DNA of 58,825 nt from Winogradskya consettensis. Its GTDB lineage: Bacteria; Actinomycetota; Actinomycetes; Mycobacteriales; Micromonosporaceae. Under the pieces are notes generated by a model, which was not told the origin of the DNA, did no database searches, and saw only the letters and a program-made list of their open reading frames with translations. The DNA lies in NCBI RefSeq assembly GCF_018332715.1, contig NZ_BOQP01000070.1:1-58825 (forward strand), in the 5' to 3' direction. Made by a program: the position numbers and the translations under genes. Shown here one piece after another: positions 17,035-25,780 of this stretch. How positions within the stretch are numbered: position 1 is the first letter of the stretch; every line of letters starts with the position of its first letter.

Positions 17035-18167
17035 TGGGCCGGACGTTGCTGGTCACCAACGACTTTCCCCCGCGGCCCGGGGGGATTCAGCAGTTCGTGC
17101 ACAATCTGGCCGTACGCCAGCCGGAAGGGTCCGTGGTCGTCTACGCGTCGACCTGGCGCGGGTCCGAGCAGTTCGACGCCGAGCAGCCGTTCGAGGTGAT
17201 CCGCGAGCGCACCGGCGTGCTGCTGCCCACCCCGGCGGTCGCCAGGCGGGCCGCGGAGATCGCCAGGGCGCACGGCTGCGACAGCGTGTGGTTCGGGGCC
17301 GCCGCGCCGCTCGGGTTGCTCGCCGACGGGTTGCGCAGGCACGCCGGCATCGAGCGCGCCGTCTCGCTCACCCATGGTCACGAGATCGGCTGGGCCGCCC
17401 TGCCGGGCGCGCGGCAACTGCTTCAGCGGATCGCCACCGGCAATGACGTGGTCACCTTTCTGACCGAATTTCAGCGGGTACGGCTGGAGCGCGCGCTGCA
17501 CGGCCGCACCGAGCTCGAACGCCTCACGCCCGGCGTCGACGTGGACGTCTACCACCCCGGCGTGGACGGCGCCGAGGTCCGCGCGCGGCACGGGCTGAGC
17601 GACCGCCCGGTTGTCGTCTGCGTCTCGCGGCTGGTTTCGCGCAAGGGGCAGGACATGCTGATCCGGGCGCTGCCTGAGATCCGGCGTCGGGTGCCGGGCG
17701 CGGCGTTGCTCGTGGTCGGCGGGGGGCCGTACCGCAAGAAACTCACGGCCCTGGCCCGCGACCAGGGTGTCGAATCCGATGTGGTCTTCACCGGGACAGT
17801 GCCCTGGGCGGACCTTCCCGCCCATTACGCCGCGGGCGACGTTTACGCCATGCCGTGCCGCACCCGCAGCGCCGGCCTCGACGTCGAGGGCCTCGGCATC
17901 GTCTACCTGGAGGCGTCGGCGATCGGGCTGCCTGTCGTCGCCGGCGACTCCGGGGGAGCGCCCGACGCCGTCCTCGAGGGCGAGACCGGCTATGTCGTCG
18001 GCGGGCGTGACGTGGCGGCGATCGCGGACCGGGTCGCGGGGCTGCTCGGCGATCCCGGGCGAGCCAGGCAGATGGGTGCCGCGGGGCGGGCGTGGGTCGA
18101 GAAGGAGTGGCGCTGGGAGACCAAGGCGGCGCGGCTGACTGACCTGCTTCGTGCCACATCGGCCTGA
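17034..18167 (+). CDS. pimB: GT4 glycosyltransferase, likely phosphatidyl-myo-inositol mannosyltransferase PimB
   Basis: Family GT4 enzyme of 377 residues in the GT-B fold. N-terminal TNDFPPRPGGIQQF is the acceptor-side Gly-rich loop, HGHEIGW follows, and the nucleotide-sugar site contains VCVSRLVSRKGQDMLI and the EX7E-like EGLGIVYLEASA. The sequence pattern and the surrounding gene order match actinobacterial PimB, which adds the second mannose to phosphatidylinositol monomannoside at the inner membrane face. The start overlaps the M48 stop by 3 bases. The donor GDP-mannose is inferred from family. Confidence 0.82.
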   Translation: MGRTLLVTNDFPPRPGGIQQFVHNLAVRQPEGSVVVYASTWRGSEQFDAEQPFEVIRERTGVLLPTPAVARRAAEIARAHGCDSVWFGAAAPLGLLADGLRRHAGIERAVSLTHGHEIGWAALPGARQLLQRIATGNDVVTFLTEFQRVRLERALHGRTELERLTPGVDVDVYHPGVDGAEVRARHGLSDRPVVVCVSRLVSRKGQDMLIRALPEIRRRVPGAALLVVGGGPYRKKLTALARDQGVESDVVFTGTVPWADLPAHYAAGDVYAMPCRTRSAGLDVEGLGIVYLEASAIGLPVVAGDSGGAPDAVLEGETGYVVGGRDVAAIADRVAGLLGDPGRARQMGAAGRAWVEKEWRWETKAARLTDLLRATSA

Positions 18168-18228
18168 AATCGCCATCACTCCCGGAATATATATAGACAC
18201 GCTTCGTAGTCAGAGGTAGGAACGGCGT

Positions 18229-18267
18229 AGGCCGTGTCCGGTCGCCGTTATCGGCGGGACACGGCCT
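18229..18267 (+). promoter_or_regulatory. nested hairpin upstream of the ABC exporter
   Basis: An 11-bp perfect inverted repeat (AGGCCGTGTCC / GGACACGGCCT) encloses a second small stem (GCCG-TTAT-CGGC). It ends 21 bases before the GTG start at 18289. An AT-rich run (AATATATATAGACA, 18187-18200) lies about 30 bases upstream and could hold a -10 element. If so, the hairpin is in the 5' leader. There is no T-tract after it. Confidence 0.5.
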
Positions 18268-18288
18268 TGACCCCATGGGACGGGAGCC

Positions 18289-20178
18289 GTGATGGAAGAC
18301 GCCCCTGAGCAGGACGACGCGGAAGACGAACTGGTTCTTCCCTACTGGCTCACCAGCACCGAAGAGGCCGCCAACACCAGTTTCCTGCGGATGTTCCGGC
18401 GGCTGCCGCGACTGCTCAGCTCCGCGTGGGCGCTGGCGTGGCAGGCGAGCCCCGGAACCACGCTGTCGGTGGTCGTCCTGCACCTGCTCGGCGGTGTTGC
18501 CAGCGCCGTCGGGCTGATCAGCGTCGTCGGCGTCTTCGACGGGCTGCTGCGTGAAGTGCCGACTCCGGACAGGGTCCGGGCCGCGGTCCCGTCACTGCTG
18601 CTGCTCGTGGGCGCGATGGTCGTACGCGGTGCGCTGACCTCCGCGGCCGCAGCTGCCAACGGGAGGCTGTCGCCGCAGGTCTACCAGGCCGCCGAGATGC
18701 GCCTGCTCGACCTGACCACCGGCGTCGACCTGGCCACGTTCGACGACCCGAGCTGGCGCGACGCCATGGAACGGGCCCGGGACCGGGGGATCTTCGCCGC
18801 CCAGAACCTCGTCGACCGGGCCATCGAGTTCGGCACCAACCTGATCGGGCTGGTCGCGGCCGCGGGTGTGCTCGCCGTGCTGCACCCGCTGCTGCTGCCG
18901 TTGCTGGTGCTCGCCGTCGTGCCGATCGCCTGGTCGGCGGTGCGCTCGGCCCGGCTCGGCTACCGCCAGCGGCTGCGGTACATCGCCGTGTGGCGGCGAC
19001 AGCGGATGCTCGCGGAACTGCTCGCCGCTCGCGAACCGGCGGCGGAGGTTCGGGCCTTCACCGTACGCAAATATCTGCTCGCGGAGATCGAACGGCTGCT
19101 CGCGGCGGCCACACGGGAGGAGGTTCTGCTGTCGACGCGGCAGGTCCGGACCGCGCTGATCGGGAACACGCTCAGCGGCATCGTCACCGGTCTCACGTAC
19201 CTGCTGCTGCTCTGGCTGCTCTGGACCGGGCGGATGGAGCTGGCGGCGGGTGGGGCGGCCGCGTACGCGATCGGCATGGGCATCGGCAAGCTGACCGAAC
19301 TCGCCTACAGCGCCAACCGCGTCTTCGAACAGGGCCTGTACTTCTCGGACTTCCAGGGCTTCTGCGACCTGTCCCTGGCCCGCACCGAACCGGTCACCGG
19401 CCGCGACGCCCCGGAGAGCTTCACCGAGATCCGCCTCGACAACGTGACGTTCAGCTACCCCGACGCCGAACGCCCCGCCGTCCGCGACGTCACCATGAAA
19501 CTGCGCCGAGGCGAGATCGTCGCCCTCGTCGGCGAGAACGGTTCGGGCAAATCGACGCTGGCCAGCGTGCTCGCGGGGCTCTACCGCCCGCAGTCCGGGC
19601 TCATCCGCTGGGACGGCCGCGACCTCGCCACCATCGACCCGGAATCGGTCCGTCGCCGCGTCGCGGTCGTCATGCAGGAACCAACCCGATGGCCACTCCC
19701 GGCCCGAGCCACCATCTCCATCGGACGGTACGAACGCCGCGCCCGAATGCCCGAAGTCGAGCGCGCCGCCCGGGCCGGTGACGCGCACGACTTCGTCATG
19801 GAGCTGCCCCGGCAGTACGACACGCTGCTGTCGCGGCACTTCACCGATGGCGCTGATCTGTCGGGCGGGCAGTGGCAGCGGCTTGCGGTCAGCCGGGCCT
19901 TCTATCGCGACGCCCCGCTGTTGATCTGCGACGAACCTACGGCGAATCTCGACGCGCGGGCTGAGCATGATGTCTACACCAGGCTGCGGGAGTTGGCGGC
20001 TGGGCGGACGGTCGTGCTGATCACGCATCGGATGGCCAGTGTGCGGGAGGCCGACCGGATCTATGTGCTCGACCATGGCTCGGTGATCGAGCAGGGGGAT
20101 CACGCGGAGCTGATGGCTCGCGGGGGGACGTACGCGCAGATGTTCTCGCTGCAGGCCGAGGCATATCAGTCTGCGTGA
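18289..20178 (+). CDS. ABC transporter, fused permease and ATPase
   Basis: A half-transporter of 629 residues of the exporter type. The membrane domain (about 45-345) is followed by the nucleotide-binding domain. The Walker A motif GENGSGKST is at 415-423, the signature LSGGQWQR at 524-531 and Walker B LLICDEPT at 544-551. It would work as a homodimer. The family includes lipid, peptide and drug exporters; no substrate can be deduced. The start is GTG 18289 or the adjacent ATG 18292. It is downstream of pimB after 121 bases that contain a hairpin. Confidence 0.92.
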   Translation: MMEDAPEQDDAEDELVLPYWLTSTEEAANTSFLRMFRRLPRLLSSAWALAWQASPGTTLSVVVLHLLGGVASAVGLISVVGVFDGLLREVPTPDRVRAAVPSLLLLVGAMVVRGALTSAAAAANGRLSPQVYQAAEMRLLDLTTGVDLATFDDPSWRDAMERARDRGIFAAQNLVDRAIEFGTNLIGLVAAAGVLAVLHPLLLPLLVLAVVPIAWSAVRSARLGYRQRLRYIAVWRRQRMLAELLAAREPAAEVRAFTVRKYLLAEIERLLAAATREEVLLSTRQVRTALIGNTLSGIVTGLTYLLLLWLLWTGRMELAAGGAAAYAIGMGIGKLTELAYSANRVFEQGLYFSDFQGFCDLSLARTEPVTGRDAPESFTEIRLDNVTFSYPDAERPAVRDVTMKLRRGEIVALVGENGSGKSTLASVLAGLYRPQSGLIRWDGRDLATIDPESVRRRVAVVMQEPTRWPLPARATISIGRYERRARMPEVERAARAGDAHDFVMELPRQYDTLLSRHFTDGADLSGGQWQRLAVSRAFYRDAPLLICDEPTANLDARAEHDVYTRLRELAAGRTVVLITHRMASVREADRIYVLDHGSVIEQGDHAELMARGGTYAQMFSLQAEAYQSA

Positions 20179-20276
20179 GGCTGTGCCCGGCCTGGCTTCG
20201 TGAACCTGTACCCGTGGGGCGCGGTGCAGCTCACAGGGCGGTTGGGGGTGGGGCGTGGGATTGTTGGCGGGTGGAT

Positions 20277-20903
20277 GTGACCGGGCTGATCGTGGTGGTG
20301 GCGGTGCTGCTCGTCGGCGTGGCCGCCGGGCTGTGGCGGCGTCGCACCGACGGCCGGCTGCGGTCTGTCGGTGCCCGCCCTGCTCCCGCCCGGTCCGGCT
20401 CGGCCGGGTCTGGGCCGGCTGGCTCTGGGCCGGCTGGCTCTGGGCTGGCGGGCTCTGGGCTGGCTGGCTCTGGGCTGGCTGGGTCTGGGCTGGCTGGCTC
20501 TGGGCTGGCTGGCTCTGGGCTGGCTGGCTCTGGTTTGGCTGGGTCCGGTTCGGGCGAGGGGGGTTCGATGGGTGGGGACGGCGAGCGGATCGATGCGGGG
20601 TTGCTGGCTGAGCTCGGGGTGGGGCCGGCTGACGCGACGCTGTTGCAGTTCTCGACGGCGTTCTGTTCGCCGTGCCGGGCTGTTCGGCGGGTAAGCGCGG
20701 AGGTCGCGGAGCTGCTGCCGGGCGTGCGCCACGTCGAGGTCGACGCCGAGAGCCACCTGGACGCCGTGCGCGCCCTCGACATCTGGCGCACCCCGACGCT
20801 GCTGGTCCTCGACGGCGAAGGCCGGGTCACCAAACGCGCCACCGGCGTGCCCTCAAAACCACAGCTGATCGCCGCCCTCGGAAACGTCCTGCCGTCCCGC
20901 TGA
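20277..20903 (+). CDS. membrane-anchored thioredoxin-like protein with GLAGS repeat linker
   Basis: A 208-residue protein. An N-terminal anchor helix (about 1-20) is followed by an Ala/Pro/Arg stretch, then a linker of about ten Ser-Gly-Leu-Ala-Gly repeats (about 40-95), then a thioredoxin fold. The active site is CSPC at 130-133 within FSTAFCSPCRAVRR, and the cis-Pro is in WRTPTLLVLD. It probably reduces or oxidises disulfides outside the membrane. I chose the start at 20277 by pattern memory of homologues; GTG 20271 is equally open. The DUF4395 gene at 21327 is a common partner of this family. Confidence 0.8.
   Translation: MTGLIVVVAVLLVGVAAGLWRRRTDGRLRSVGARPAPARSGSAGSGPAGSGPAGSGLAGSGLAGSGLAGSGLAGSGLAGSGLAGSGLAGSGSGEGGSMGGDGERIDAGLLAELGVGPADATLLQFSTAFCSPCRAVRRVSAEVAELLPGVRHVEVDAESHLDAVRALDIWRTPTLLVLDGEGRVTKRATGVPSKPQLIAALGNVLPSR
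20394..20545. repeat. 15-bp tandem repeat encoding the GLAGS linker
   Basis: About ten copies of a 15-base unit related to GGCTCTGGGCTGGCT, some with single changes (GGCGGG, GGGTCT). The length is a multiple of three, so expansion stays in frame and only lengthens a flexible linker. Confidence 0.85.
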
Positions 20904-21070
20904 GCGCCGCCCTTGCTGGGATCGCCTGAGCTGCTGCACCCTTGTTCCTAGCGCCGCTAGCCAAGCTGTCGACGACATGCTGACGTTGATCACGTTTCTG
21001 GCGCTGCTGGACAACGCAGCCGAGGACTGGCGCAAGGTTCCGCTCGCACCCGGTCAGAAACACGGCCAGC

Positions 21071-21250
21071 GGCACTCGCAAGTGTGCCGTCAGGGGACAC
21101 GCGCCCACCGGCCGGCGGATCGACATGCGCACGATGGACATCCACGAGATCCGGAACGACCGCATCGTCCCGACTTGGCACCTCGAAGACTTCACGGGCC
21201 TGATGGCGCAACTCTCCGCCCCGGCCGACACCCCCATGCAGACAGCCTGA
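21071..21250 (+). pseudogene. remnant of a SnoaL-like ester cyclase
   Basis: This lies in the 423-base gap between the thioredoxin-like gene and the DUF4395 gene. One frame encodes the C-terminal part of a SnoaL-like polyketide/ester cyclase: RGHAPTGRRIDMRTMDIHEI, then RNDRIVPTWHLEDFTGLMAQL, ending at TGA 21248. The upstream part reads as unrelated low-value sequence and there is no start, so the gene is broken. The rest of the gap has nothing recognisable. Confidence 0.55.
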
Positions 21251-21326
21251 GCTGGGAATTCTTCACCTAGAGCGCGGTGATGCGACTCACCGTAACCATG
21301 GCGCCGGGTTGTGCGACAGTCCTGGG

Positions 21327-21740
21327 ATGCAGCTCGACCCCCGCGGTCCCCGGTTCGCCGCGGCACTGACCACCGTCGTCCTCGTCATCGTCCTGGCGAC
21401 CGGCTCGGGATGGCTCGCGCTCGCCCAGACCATCGTCTTCGCGATCACAGCAGCCTCTCCGCGAAGCGGCCCCTACGCGCTGATCTACCGCTACCTGATC
21501 GCGCCCCGGCTCGGCCCGACGGCGGAGCGCGAGGACGCGGCGCCGGTCCGGTTCGCGCAAGTGGTCGGCTTCGTCTTCCTCGCCGTCGCCTCCATCGGCT
21601 ATCTGTCCGGCGCCACGACGCTGGGCCTGATCTTCGCGGCGTTCGGCTTGCTCGCCGCCTTCCTCAACGCGGCGTTCGGCCTCTGCCTCGGCTGCGAGGC
21701 CTACCTGGCCTTCCGCCGTCTCACCACCCGGGCCGCCTGA
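21327..21740 (+). CDS. DUF4395 membrane protein
   Basis: A 137-residue protein with about four hydrophobic segments, ending with the DUF4395 hallmark NAAFGLCLGCEAYL, which carries two cysteines three residues apart (C-x2-C). The family commonly accompanies thioredoxin-like and sulfurtransferase genes, so it may act in membrane thiol or sulfur redox chemistry with the protein at 20277; this is inference. I chose ATG 21327; a GTG at 21309 is in frame but has no better ribosome site. Confidence 0.82.
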   Translation: MQLDPRGPRFAAALTTVVLVIVLATGSGWLALAQTIVFAITAASPRSGPYALIYRYLIAPRLGPTAEREDAAPVRFAQVVGFVFLAVASIGYLSGATTLGLIFAAFGLLAAFLNAAFGLCLGCEAYLAFRRLTTRAA

Positions 21741-21867
21741 CCTCCGGACGCCGTCCGATTTCCCAGGCCTTGCTGTCCGCCGCCCCGTGCTGCCTGTCTC
21801 GGTCGCGTTGCCCTGGCTACCGCCCGTCTCGCGGACTTGCCCGCCTCGCCTCGCCTCGCCACGCCTC

Positions 21868-21932
21868 GCCCGCCCGTCTCGCCCGCCCGTCTCGCCCGCC
21901 CGTCTCGCCCGCCCGTCTCGCCCGCCCGCCTC
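21868..21932. repeat. 13-bp tandem repeat (5 copies)
   Basis: Four exact copies of GCCCGCCCGTCTC at 21868, 21881, 21894 and 21907, and a fifth with one change at 21920. It is flanked by degenerate CGCCTCGCC copies (21842-21867). The unit is not a multiple of three and lies in the 278-base gap before the FMN reductase gene, so it is non-coding. Nothing else is recognised in the gap. Confidence 0.9.
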
Positions 21933-22018
21933 GCCCGCCTCGCCGGGTGGGCTGGGGATGGAAGAAGCGGGGCGCTGGTTGCACGGGATGGCGCGCGCTG
22001 AGCTTTAAAGTCGCGGGC

Positions 22019-22639
22019 ATGACTCGCATCCTGCTGATCTCGGGGAGCACCCGCGAGGCCTCCCTCCACACTGCTGCGCTGCGGACGGCGGCGATGGTCG
22101 CGCCCGGGAGCGTGATCGCGGGGCTTTACGACGGGCTGCGGGGGCTTCCCGCGTACGCGCCGGGGGAGCAGCATGATGCAGTGACCTTGTTGCGGCATAT
22201 GGCCGGGACGGCGCAGGGCATTGTGTTCAGTACGCCGGAGATCGCGGGGTCGCTGCCGGGGAGTCTGAAGAATCTGCTGGACTGGCTCGTGGAGGGTGCC
22301 GAGCTCTGGGACAAGCCGGTGGCCTGGGTTTCCGTCGCGAACCCGGGGGATGACCACGGTGCACTTTCGACGTTGGAGACGGTGCTGGGGCACGGGAATG
22401 CGCGGGTGCTGCGGTCGGCGATCATCCGGCTGCCGATGGGTAAGGAGGCGGTCGGGGCGGACGGGCTGATTGCCGACGCGAGGTTGCATCAGGCAATGCG
22501 CGACATGTTCCACGCTTTCGAGCGGGCGGTGGCGCCGAAGCCGGAGGAGACGCCGTCGTGGCAGGTGCAGTCGAGTCTTTATCCGATGGTGCCTCAGCTT
22601 CAGGCCGGCGCGGCCCGTCACCGGCGAAGTGGCAGCTAA
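22019..22639 (+). CDS. NADPH-dependent FMN reductase-like protein
   Basis: Flavodoxin-fold reductase of 206 residues. The FMN phosphate loop is ISGSTREASLHTAALR at about 6-21, and the central motif is FSTPEIAGSLPGSLKNLLDWL (the family form is TPEYNGSIPGXLKNAIDW). It would reduce flavin, quinone or azo/chromate compounds with NAD(P)H. The ATG at 22019 is the first one after the 13-bp repeats; a longer frame through the repeats is not credible. Confidence 0.9.
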   Translation: MTRILLISGSTREASLHTAALRTAAMVAPGSVIAGLYDGLRGLPAYAPGEQHDAVTLLRHMAGTAQGIVFSTPEIAGSLPGSLKNLLDWLVEGAELWDKPVAWVSVANPGDDHGALSTLETVLGHGNARVLRSAIIRLPMGKEAVGADGLIADARLHQAMRDMFHAFERAVAPKPEETPSWQVQSSLYPMVPQLQAGAARHRRSGS

Positions 22640-22695
22640 AGTCGGGACGCGCCGAAAATGTCCGTCCTGTGTGCTGACGGAGGGTTTCACAAACG

Positions 22696-22742
22696 CCACC
22701 GCCCGCATCCGTTCCCTGTGACGGGGACGGTGCGGGCGGTGG
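22696..22742. terminator. bidirectional terminator between convergent genes
   Basis: Long near-perfect hairpin. The CCACCGCCCGCA arm pairs with TGCGGGCGGTGG, and the stem continues through CCGT/ACGG and CCC/GGG with single-base bulges; the loop is about 6 bases. It sits between the FMN reductase gene (+) and the response regulator (-), and can serve both. Confidence 0.8.
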
Positions 22743-22751
22743 GGTGAGCGG

Positions 22752-23420
22752 TCAGAACTTGGGTGCGTCCGGGGCTTCGAGGAGGCCGAGGCGCAGGGCT
22801 GTCATCAGCGCCTGGGCACGGTTGGCGGCGCCCAGCTTCTCGTAGAGCTTCGAGATGTGGGTCTTGGCGGTGGACTCCGACACGAACAGTTGCTTGGCGA
22901 TTCCGGCCACGCTCATGCCGTCGGCGAGCAGGCGCAGGACCTGGCCCTCGCGCGGGGAGAGCTGGGGGCCCGAGGGTGCCAGGCGGCGCTTCATGGCCTC
23001 GGCCAGGTCGGCCGCGGTGAAGGCGCTGGGTGCCGAGGCGGCGTGCCGGGCAGCCGCCACGACCTCGTCGGCGGGGGCGGTCTTGGGCACGAATGCGCTG
23101 GCCCCGGCCTCGAGAGCACCGAACAGCTGGTCATCGCCGGCGTACATCGTGAGCACCACGATGCCCATGTTGGCGTTGTTCTTGCGCAGCGCGCGGGTGG
23201 CTTCGAGGCCACTGCCGTCGGGCAGGCGCAGGTCCATGATGACCACGTCGGGCTGGAGCGCACCGGCCTGGCGGACGGCCTCGGCGGCGGTGGCAGCCTC
23301 GCCGACCACCTCGAACTGCCGGTCCCGCTCGAACGCGTGCCGCAGCCCCTTACGGATCAGGTCGTGATCGTCGACGAGAAGCACCTTGGTGCGGGTCGTC
23401 GGCATCGGACTGGTCGACAT
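22752..23420 (-). CDS. LuxR-family response regulator
   Basis: A 222-residue NarL/LuxR-type regulator. The receiver domain has the acid pocket D18-D19, phospho-acceptor D63 in VVIMDLRLPDGSG and switch Lys in FVPKTAP. The C-terminal helix-turn-helix is at about 154-205 (LSPREGQVLRLLADGMS...SESTAKTHISKLYEKLG). It is phosphorylated by the histidine kinase encoded 7 bases upstream on the same strand. Target genes are not evident. Confidence 0.95.
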   Translation of the reverse strand: MSTSPMPTTRTKVLLVDDHDLIRKGLRHAFERDRQFEVVGEAATAAEAVRQAGALQPDVVIMDLRLPDGSGLEATRALRKNNANMGIVVLTMYAGDDQLFGALEAGASAFVPKTAPADEVVAAARHAASAPSAFTAADLAEAMKRRLAPSGPQLSPREGQVLRLLADGMSVAGIAKQLFVSESTAKTHISKLYEKLGAANRAQALMTALRLGLLEAPDAPKF

Positions 23421-23427
23421 GCTCGGG

Positions 23428-25119
23428 TTACTCCCCTTCTGGTGCGGAAACGCTATCCCGCACGCTATCGCGCCGGGCGGAGGTTCCGAGCACTACCGCA
23501 ACGGTTGTCCCGCTGGGGTGTCGCGGCCGGATCTCCAGACGGCCCCGGATACGTTCCGCTCTCTCGGCCATGATCGCAAGGCCGTAGCGTCCGTCCGGGC
23601 GGTCGTCGGCGAATCCCTTCCCGTCGTCCGAGACCTCGATCTCCGCGTACGGAGGGTCGACGGTGCACGTGACCCACAGGTTGGACGCACCGGCGTGCTT
23701 GCGGGCGTTGGTGATCGCCTCCTGGGCGATGCGCAGGAGCTCCGCCTCGGTTGCCGCGGGCAGCCGGGCGGTGGACTCGTCGAACGTGAAGTGCACGCGC
23801 AGCCCGGCGGAGGTGCCGAGGGTCCGCGCGTACTCCGCGATCGCCGCCGCCAGCCCGCCGTTGCGGTCCACCTCGGAACGCAGCTCGAACAGGCTCAGCC
23901 GCAGCTCGGTGATGACGCGGGTGACCTCGCCGCGCAGCGTACGCAGCTCCTCGGCGGTCTCTTCGGCGCCCTCGGGGAGGGTGGCCTGCGCGTTGTCGAT
24001 GCCGTAGCCGACCATGACGAGCTCCTGCGCGACCCCGTCGTGGATCTCGCGGGCGAGTCGCTGACGCTCCTCATTGGTCGCGAGCGAGCGCACCTCGTCG
24101 AAGAGCAGGGCGGCTTCCAGCCGGAGGGCGGCAGGGCCGGTCACCTCGGTCACCCTCGAGATCACTGCCGACGGGTACGCGCTGGAGACGTCGGCTTCCA
24201 GGATCACCAGCCCGATCGTACGCACACCCGCGACCAGCGGTACGACCAGCGAAGACGTGTCCCCACCGACGGGCGTGCGGGCCTGGGACCGCGAGGCCGT
24301 CTGCGCCTGCTGCGTCGCCCAGGCGTCGGCGATCGCGGAGTCGTTGTCGAGGGTGACCTCCCAGTCGACCCGCTCGGCGCCCGACTGGGCGAGCACCACG
24401 AGCCGCCCGCCGCCACTGGCCGAGAGCACCGCGGTCCGTTCGGCGGGGGCCACCGTACGCAGCTCCTCCAGCAGGTGCTCAGAAATGCCACCCGGGTCGA
24501 GCGTCGCACCGGGCAGCGAGCGGGCGACGCTCCGCAGCTGGGTCAACAGCCGAGTTGCCTCCGCGTACGGCTGCGGCGTGACCTCCGTCGGCGTCATCAG
24601 CTGGCGCATAGTGTCGGCGGCGAACGTGACGATCGCGCCCAGCACCAGCCACTGCCCGCCCGCGGCGAGATAACCCGGCTGGGTGATGACCGCGGTGCCC
24701 TCCTCGACGATCACCCCGCCGATGACCATCGCGACCGCCGCGACGCCCAGCAGCGCGGCACCCTCGGTGGGCCGCCGCCGCAGTGCCGCCGTGAGCAGGG
24801 GAACGGCCAGGTAGGGGAGCACTGCCTCGGCCCCGAACCCGGCATCGACGGTGCCGAGGCTGTTCGCGGCGGCGGCGACGGAACCGGCGGCCAGCCCGGT
24901 GACGGCGACCTCGGCCAGCCGGCCCAGCGGCGCGGCGATGCGGTGGTCCGGCGCGAAGAACGAGGGCAGGGCCGCTACCAGCAGCAACGCGATCCACCGC
25001 AGCTCGGCCGGCTCCCGCGTCGCGATCAGGGTCAGCGCGGCCACGAGAGCGAGCATGACGAGACGCGCGGCAACCACGAGCGGATGGATGCGCACAGGAA
25101 CGCTGGCTGAGGCGGGCAC
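23428..25119 (-). CDS. NarL-type sensor histidine kinase (HisKA_3)
   Basis: A 563-residue kinase. Several membrane helices lie in residues 12-170, a GAF-like domain at about 200-335, then the dimerisation/phosphotransfer helix with H360 in QRLAREIHDGVAQEL. The ATPase domain ends with NARKHAG, VSDDGKGF and YGLAIMAERAERI. The signal is unknown; a GAF domain suggests a small ligand. The GTG start at 25119 is right after a GC-rich divergent gap. A much longer frame extends upstream but overlaps two genes on the other strand and is not credible. Confidence 0.92.
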   Translation of the reverse strand: MPASASVPVRIHPLVVAARLVMLALVAALTLIATREPAELRWIALLLVAALPSFFAPDHRIAAPLGRLAEVAVTGLAAGSVAAAANSLGTVDAGFGAEAVLPYLAVPLLTAALRRRPTEGAALLGVAAVAMVIGGVIVEEGTAVITQPGYLAAGGQWLVLGAIVTFAADTMRQLMTPTEVTPQPYAEATRLLTQLRSVARSLPGATLDPGGISEHLLEELRTVAPAERTAVLSASGGGRLVVLAQSGAERVDWEVTLDNDSAIADAWATQQAQTASRSQARTPVGGDTSSLVVPLVAGVRTIGLVILEADVSSAYPSAVISRVTEVTGPAALRLEAALLFDEVRSLATNEERQRLAREIHDGVAQELVMVGYGIDNAQATLPEGAEETAEELRTLRGEVTRVITELRLSLFELRSEVDRNGGLAAAIAEYARTLGTSAGLRVHFTFDESTARLPAATEAELLRIAQEAITNARKHAGASNLWVTCTVDPPYAEIEVSDDGKGFADDRPDGRYGLAIMAERAERIRGRLEIRPRHPSGTTVAVVLGTSARRDSVRDSVSAPEGE

Positions 25120-25199
25120 GTGACGGATGGTAGCCGTAGCGCCCCGATCCGGCCCAGTGGTGCGGCCGGGCGTTGGCGTGCGGCCGTGCGGGCGCCGCC

Positions 25200-25260
25200 G
25201 GGCCCGTGGTGCGGCTGGGCGTCGCGGCGGGCGGGCCCGTGGTGCGGCTGGGCGTCGCGG
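25200..25260. repeat. 28-bp direct repeat, period 33
   Basis: A unit beginning GGGCCCGTGGTGCGGCTGGG is exactly repeated at 25200-25227 and 25233-25260. A degenerate third copy lies at about 25151-25183. It fills the 174-base gap between the divergent histidine kinase and SRPBCC genes, where their promoters must lie. Confidence 0.75.
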
Positions 25261-25293
25261 GCGGGCGGGCAGGCGCACGGTAGCCTGCCTGCC

Positions 25294-25746
25294 ATGGCGG
25301 ACAGCTCGACTCAGTCGATCCTGGTGCAGGCGCCTCTCGCCGAGGTAGCCGCGGTGATCTGCGATTTTCCCCGATATCCCGAGTGGGCGGATGCGGTGAA
25401 ACTCGCCGAGGTCGTCGAGGCGTACGAGGACGGGTACGCCGCGCTGGTGCGTTTCGTGCTCGATGCCGGCCCTCTCGCCGACGACTATCAGCTCGAATAC
25501 GCGTATTCGGATGATGCGTCCCGGGTCGAGTGGCACCTGGCCGCGCCCTCGAAGATGCAAAAAGTGTTGAACGGCTCGTATGACCTCGTCGAGGACGGTG
25601 GCGGAAACACGACCGTCACGTACACCCTTGAGGTGGAGCTCACCGTCGGGATGCTGGGCATGTTCAAACGCAAGGCCGAGAAAATGATCATGGACACGGC
25701 CCTGAAGGAGCTCAAGCGCCGCGTCGAGAGTCTCGCCAAGGCGTAA
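25294..25746 (+). CDS. SRPBCC (cyclase/dehydrase-type) protein
   Basis: A 150-residue START-like fold protein with a hydrophobic pocket. The pattern ILVQAPLAEVAAVICDFPRYPEWADAV at about 8-35 is typical of the polyketide cyclase/dehydrase group, and the long C-terminal helix is present (MIMDTALKELKRRVES). Mycobacteria carry a similar gene (Rv2185c) in the same neighbourhood. The ligand is unknown; a lipid or coenzyme-Q/menaquinone-chaperone role is speculative. It probably starts the transcript that continues into the Ala-rich gene. Confidence 0.88.
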   Translation: MADSSTQSILVQAPLAEVAAVICDFPRYPEWADAVKLAEVVEAYEDGYAALVRFVLDAGPLADDYQLEYAYSDDASRVEWHLAAPSKMQKVLNGSYDLVEDGGGNTTVTYTLEVELTVGMLGMFKRKAEKMIMDTALKELKRRVESLAKA

Positions 25747-25780
25747 CGGTTCTTCCGCTTGCGGGCACAGGGGGCACACG

